Origin: CALKAL01 sp051846895
GTDB lineage: Bacteria > Bacillota > Bacilli > Bacillales > Alkalibacillaceae
Reading direction: 5' to 3'
Assembly: GCA_051846895.1 (NCBI GenBank)
Contig: JBPYCQ010000008.1
Location: 62,001-126,000, forward strand
DNA length: 64,000 nucleotides
Every line of letters starts with the position of its first letter. Within the stretch, counting starts at the first letter, position 1. Made by a program: the position numbers and the translations under genes. This document shows, piece by piece, positions 60,283 to 64,000 of this stretch. The notes below the pieces were generated by a model. It did no database searches, was not told the DNA's origin, and worked only from the letters and a program-made list of their open reading frames with translations.

Positions 60283-61439
60283 GTTGTGAGGCCGCATTTA
60301 TTTATTCAGACCAGTTTCAAACGTATAAATTTAGAGAAGACCACCCATTTAATCAAAAAAGAGTTCAACTTACTTATGATTTATTATTAAAAACACAGAA
60401 ATTAAATCAGAAACAAATGGTCTCACCACGCATGGCAACAGACGAGGAAATTCTACTTGTACATGATCCTAAATATGTAGATATCGTTAAAAAAGCTGGA
60501 ACTGGAAAACTGTCTTCTCCAGAAACATTAGAATATGGCATAGGTACAGAGGACACTCCAGCCTTTCAAAATATGCATGAAGCTTCTGCCCTATTAGTTG
60601 GGGGTACTTTACAAGCTGTTGATTGTGTTTTAGAAGGTAAATACAATCATGCTGTAAATTTAGGTGGAGGTCTTCACCACGGTTTTAGTAGGAAGGCATC
60701 TGGTTTTTGTGTATACAATGATGCTGCAATTGCAATTAAATATATTAGAGAAAAGACTAATTATAAAGTATTGTACGTTGATACAGATGCTCACCATGGC
60801 GATGGAGTTCAATGGATTTTCTATGATGACCCTAATGTTTGTACGTTATCAATCCATGAAACAGGCCGGTATCTTTTTCCTGGCACTGGAAATACGAATG
60901 AACGTGGACAAAACGATGGATATGGATATTCATTTAATATTCCAGTTGATGCCTTCACTGAAGATGAATCTTTTATAGAAGTCTATGAACGATCGTTAAG
61001 AGAAATAGCAGACTATTTTCAACCTGATATTATTGTCACACAAAATGGGGCTGACGCTCATGCTTACGATCCGCTCACTCATTTATGCTGTACAATGAAA
61101 ACATTTGAATACATTCCTAAACTAGCTCATGAAATTGCCCACACCTACTGTGAAGGAAGATGGATTGCTTTAGGTGGTGGTGGTTATGATATATGGCGCG
61201 TGGTGCCAAGAGCATGGGCACAAGTATGGAACATTGCTAGTAGTAATGACATCATGACTGGGCCTTTACCCTTAGATTGGATTGAGAAATGGCAAACTGA
61301 AAGTCCTGTTGAACTACCGACTAAATGGCATGATGAACAGAATATATATCACGAAATTCCACGAAAAAGCGAAATTACAGAGAAGAATGATATTACTTTA
61401 TCAAAGGCATTACAATATATTAGAGAAAACGACTATTGA
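60279..61439 (+). CDS. acuC: AcuC, protein deacetylase
   Basis: 386 aa (387 in B. subtilis), class I HDAC-like zinc deacetylase that reverses AcuA. H-H motif in G-G-G-L-H-H-G-F, zinc ligands in D-T-D-A-H-H-G-D-G (Asp, His) and N-G-A-D-A-H-A-Y-D-P (Asp), and the G-G-G-G-Y-D block near the end are all intact. The frame opens at 60252 inside acuB, but the ATGA overlap at 60279 with GGGG before it is the natural start and indicates coupling. Confidence 0.95.
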   Translation: MSCEAAFIYSDQFQTYKFREDHPFNQKRVQLTYDLLLKTQKLNQKQMVSPRMATDEEILLVHDPKYVDIVKKAGTGKLSSPETLEYGIGTEDTPAFQNMHEASALLVGGTLQAVDCVLEGKYNHAVNLGGGLHHGFSRKASGFCVYNDAAIAIKYIREKTNYKVLYVDTDAHHGDGVQWIFYDDPNVCTLSIHETGRYLFPGTGNTNERGQNDGYGYSFNIPVDAFTEDESFIEVYERSLREIADYFQPDIIVTQNGADAHAYDPLTHLCCTMKTFEYIPKLAHEIAHTYCEGRWIALGGGGYDIWRVVPRAWAQVWNIASSNDIMTGPLPLDWIEKWQTESPVELPTKWHDEQNIYHEIPRKSEITEKNDITLSKALQYIRENDY

Positions 61440-61478
61440 ATTTATCGAAAATAAGAATGTGTACTACAGTATTAATTA

Positions 61479-61519
61479 AAATAAACGCATGGATTAAAAT
61501 TTAATCCATGCGTTTATTT
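61479..61519. terminator. Bidirectional terminator, acuC / motS
   Basis: AAATAAACGCATGGATTAAA / TTTAATCCATGCGTTTATTT, an almost uninterrupted 20-bp stem with A/T flanks between convergent operons. Confidence 0.9.
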
Positions 61520-61588
61520 ACTTCGCTACTTTTATCATATAAGAGATCACAAAATTAAGTATGAACTTTTTTAATCAAGCGTTTCTAT

Positions 61589-62365
61589 TTACTCCCCTTG
61601 TTTTGCATCTAAAATAACTATTTCTACACGACGGTTTTTTTGCCAATTTTCTGGACCGTCGTTTTCTGCAATTGGTCGAGTATCAGCAAAGCCTACAGCT
61701 TGAAAACGAGTAGAATCTAGATTAAGGTTTTCTGTAAAATATCTGACGACGCTACTTGCTCTTGACCCACTTAATTCCCAGTTTGATGGGTATTGAAATG
61801 TACTAATCGGTCGGCTATCTGTATGCCCTTCAACTTTTACGAAATTATTAATATTATTTAATAGAGCGCCAACCTTATTTAAAAAAGGTATCGCATCATC
61901 AATTAGTTCTGCTCGCCCCGATTCAAACAATACTCTCTCTTGCAAAATTAATACGACTCCTCGATCTGTTCGATTTGCTGTGATGACATTTGACAGTCCT
62001 TCATTGTTAAGAAAACTTTCAACTTCATCTAATAAATTCGATAATTCATCTTCTTCAAATTGAGCACCATCTGATTTGTCTATAGATTCTTCTTGTTGGT
62101 CGTTTTCGGAACCAGATTCAGGGAAATCTGATTCATCTGTTTTTTCTTCAACATTAATATTCTGCTCTAGTGGGATTGCAGATGGGAAAAAGTCAAAAAT
62201 TACTTTTTGTTGATATGATTCCGCTACAGCCTTAAATTTTACAGCATCGATTTGAGACATTGAAAAAAGCAATATGAAAAAAACTAAGATTAACGTAACC
62301 ATATCGGAATATGTAACCATCCACTGAGGCACACCACGTTTTGGTTTATTTCGTTTAGGCTTCAT
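61589..62365 (-). CDS. motS: Flagellar stator protein MotS
   Basis: 258 aa. Single membrane segment with the ion-binding Asp21 in V-T-Y-S-D-M-V-T-L-I-L-V-F-F, a linker rich in Glu/Asp/Ser, and a C-terminal OmpA-like peptidoglycan-binding domain (V-E-G-H-T-D-S-R-P, N-R-R-V-E-I-V). The segment and S-M-S-Q-I-D junction match MotS, the sodium-type stator B subunit, better than MotB. It overlaps motP by 11 bases. Confidence 0.93.
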   Translation of the reverse strand: MKPKRNKPKRGVPQWMVTYSDMVTLILVFFILLFSMSQIDAVKFKAVAESYQQKVIFDFFPSAIPLEQNINVEEKTDESDFPESGSENDQQEESIDKSDGAQFEEDELSNLLDEVESFLNNEGLSNVITANRTDRGVVLILQERVLFESGRAELIDDAIPFLNKVGALLNNINNFVKVEGHTDSRPISTFQYPSNWELSGSRASSVVRYFTENLNLDSTRFQAVGFADTRPIAENDGPENWQKNRRVEIVILDAKQGE

Positions 62366-63176
62366 TTACAGTCTCACCCACCACATCTTCATCTTCCTCT
62401 TGTTTAGACTTTAATTCCTCACCAGACAAGAATGCGCTTAGTTTCTCTTCTAATATTTTTGGGTTTTGACCAGACTGTACACCGATGACACCTTCAATAA
62501 TGACTTTTTTTATAAAGATTTCTTCTTCCGTCATATTGTTTAACTTACCTGATAGCGGTAAAAAGACTAAATTCGCTAAAACCATTCCATAAAATGTTGT
62601 TAATAACGCAACAGCCATACTAGGTCCAATCGTTTCTGGTGACTCTAAATTGTTAAGCATTAGAACTAGTCCGATTAAGGTTCCAATCATACCCCAAGCT
62701 GGAGCATACTCACCAGCTTTTTCTATGATAGCTCGCCCTTTTTGATGACGTTCTTCAGTTGCTGCTATTTCTGCATTTAAAATATCGTTAATCACTTCTG
62801 GTTCAATTCCATCAATAGCTAAGTATATTCCCTTTTTAATAAAAGGGTCTTCCATATCCTCAACTTCACTCTCTAATGCTAAAAGACCTTCACGTCGAGC
62901 CTTTTCAGATAAGGAGATGAACAGTTGTATTAAATCTTTCAAGTTATGTTCAGTTTTATAAAATGTTTCTTTGATTATTTTACCGCTCATTTTCATTTCT
63001 TGTAAATTAAAGTTAATTAATAGCGCCCCAATTAAGCCACCTATAACAATAATAAAGGATGACATTTGCAAGAACGTTGTAAATCCGTCTATTCCACTAT
63101 TAGAATAAATCCCAAACATAATCATTGTTGAACCTACAAGTATTCCGATCGGTGTTAAAATATCTCTTTTCTTCAT
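62355..63176 (-). CDS. motP: Flagellar stator protein MotP
   Basis: 273-aa MotA/PomA family protein with four membrane segments, two near the N-terminus and two around 155-205. The P-A-W-G-M-I-G-T-L-I-G-L-V motif after E-Y-A is the conserved third helix. With MotS it forms the sodium-driven stator that turns the flagellum. Between ccpA and motS, the same order as in B. subtilis (ytxD-ytxE). Confidence 0.94.
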   Translation of the reverse strand: MKKRDILTPIGILVGSTMIMFGIYSNSGIDGFTTFLQMSSFIIVIGGLIGALLINFNLQEMKMSGKIIKETFYKTEHNLKDLIQLFISLSEKARREGLLALESEVEDMEDPFIKKGIYLAIDGIEPEVINDILNAEIAATEERHQKGRAIIEKAGEYAPAWGMIGTLIGLVLMLNNLESPETIGPSMAVALLTTFYGMVLANLVFLPLSGKLNNMTEEEIFIKKVIIEGVIGVQSGQNPKILEEKLSAFLSGEELKSKQEEDEDVVGETVNEA

Positions 63177-63236
63177 CTGCCTCTCACCCTATTTATCTTT
63201 TTATAAATACTTATATTTAAATTATCGGATAAAAAA

Positions 63237-64000
63237 TTATTTTGTTGAATTTCGCGTAATTAATCTATGAGGCAATACGACTTGTACATCATTAATTTCT
63301 TCTTTTTTTAGTAATTTTGTAAGTAATCGCATAGACACAGCTCCGATATCATACATTGGTTGCACAACTGTAGTTAATGTAGGACGAACCATCGTTGCTA
63401 AACGAGTATTATCAAATCCAATTACAGATAAATCAGATGGAATTTGTAGCCCTGCATCTTGTGCACCGTGGATTACCCCTAAAGCCATTTCATCTGATGA
63501 AGTGATGATCGCTGATGGCTTGACATCTAATTTCAGGAAATGCTCAATGGCTTCTAGACCGACATTATAGTTGTCATCGCCTTCATAAATATAGGAGTCA
63601 TCGAAGTCCAACTCATACTTTTTCAACCCATCAATATATCCTTGTCTTTTGAGTACATCGGAACTTGAACGGGTACTTGCGACAAAAGCAATTTTTTCGT
63701 GACCGTGTTCAACTAACTCATCTACAACATTACGGATTGCTACGTAATAATCAATATTTACAGATGGTATTTCATTAGTCTCATCTAAAGTTGCAGCGAG
63801 CACAACAGGAACGTTGGAACGCTTAAACGCATTAACATGGTCCTCACCTATCGTTCCACCCATAAAAATAACCCCGTCAACTTGTTTTTCTAACATTTTA
63901 TCGAATAAGTCTAATTCTTTCGTTTTATTTTGATCTGAGCTACTTAAAATAATATGATACTTGTACATCGTCGCGATATCTTCAATACCTCTTGCTAGTT
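63237..64000 (-). CDS. ccpA: Catabolite control protein A, N-terminal part outside window
   Basis: The last 254 codons of a LacI-family regulator; the helix-turn-helix lies beyond the right edge. The visible effector domain begins L-A-R-G-I-E-D-I-A-T-M-Y-K-Y and contains G-F-D-N-T-R-L-A-T-M-V-R-P and V-V-Q-P-M-Y-D-I-G-A-V, near identical in pattern to B. subtilis CcpA. CcpA with HPr-Ser-P binds cre sites for carbon catabolite control. It is followed by motPS, as in B. subtilis. Confidence 0.96.
   Translation of the reverse strand, partial: LARGIEDIATMYKYHIILSSSDQNKTKELDLFDKMLEKQVDGVIFMGGTIGEDHVNAFKRSNVPVVLAATLDETNEIPSVNIDYYVAIRNVVDELVEHGHEKIAFVASTRSSSDVLKRQGYIDGLKKYELDFDDSYIYEGDDNYNVGLEAIEHFLKLDVKPSAIITSSDEMALGVIHGAQDAGLQIPSDLSVIGFDNTRLATMVRPTLTTVVQPMYDIGAVSMRLLTKLLKKEEINDVQVVLPHRLITRNSTK

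Overview
The window is chromosomal DNA of a low-G+C, spore-forming, motile member of the Bacillaceae. The evidence is TTG/GTG starts behind strong GGAGG ribosome sites, an alpha/beta SASP, splAB, ytrHI, ytfJ, ytvI and refZ for sporulation, a MotPS stator and CcpA. A MotPS (normally sodium-driven) stator next to ccpA fits halophilic or alkaliphilic relatives of Bacillus, but the species cannot be fixed from the sequence alone. No tRNA, rRNA, insertion sequence, prophage or CRISPR array was seen.

Layout. 1-7.4 kb is an accessory block: a partial HMA-like protein, a metallophosphoesterase, a VanW protein, a lipoprotein copper nitrite reductase behind two perfect Fnr-type boxes, splAB, an acyl-CoA ligase and a SAP/DUF6434 protein. 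7.5-43.8 kb is largely syntenic with the B. subtilis mdh-to-rpsD segment: citZ-icd-mdh, ytwI/ytvI/fxsA, pfkA-pyk, malic enzyme-GntR-accDA, dnaE, ytrHI, nrnA, ytpI, ytoI, ytkL, an M24 peptidase, a sirtuin, ald, an SDR, a universal stress protein, ytxK, ytfIJ, ssp, thiI, a cysteine desulfurase, ezrA, refZ, ytsP and rpsD. 43.9-54 kb is a second accessory block between rpsD and tyrS: a lipoprotein, a MarR-MATE pair, a frameshifted DUF1906 glycoside-hydrolase-like gene, a chemotaxis operon under a c-di-GMP-I riboswitch, and a large UPF0182 membrane protein. 54-64 kb returns to conserved order: T-box-tyrS, a class A PBP, acuABC, motPS and the 3' part of ccpA.

How the genes work together. Central carbon flow is well represented: glycolysis exit (pfkA, pyk), malic enzyme, malonyl-CoA synthesis (accDA) and the citrate-to-oxaloacetate arm of the TCA cycle (citZ, icd, mdh). 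acuABC and a sirtuin are the acetylation/deacetylation genes that in B. subtilis control acetyl-CoA synthetase, though acsA itself is not here. Motility is represented by motPS and by a cheX-cheW-cheY-receptor operon without cheA.

Most noteworthy: the c-di-GMP riboswitch on the chemotaxis operon; a GC-rich array of 18.5 copies of a 21-bp repeat caught between two terminators; tandem Fnr boxes 41 bp apart in front of nirK; a coiled-coil gene that switches from 39-bp to 33-bp repeats; and a one-base frameshift exactly before the D-x-E motif of the DUF1906 gene. None is proven to be a new system.
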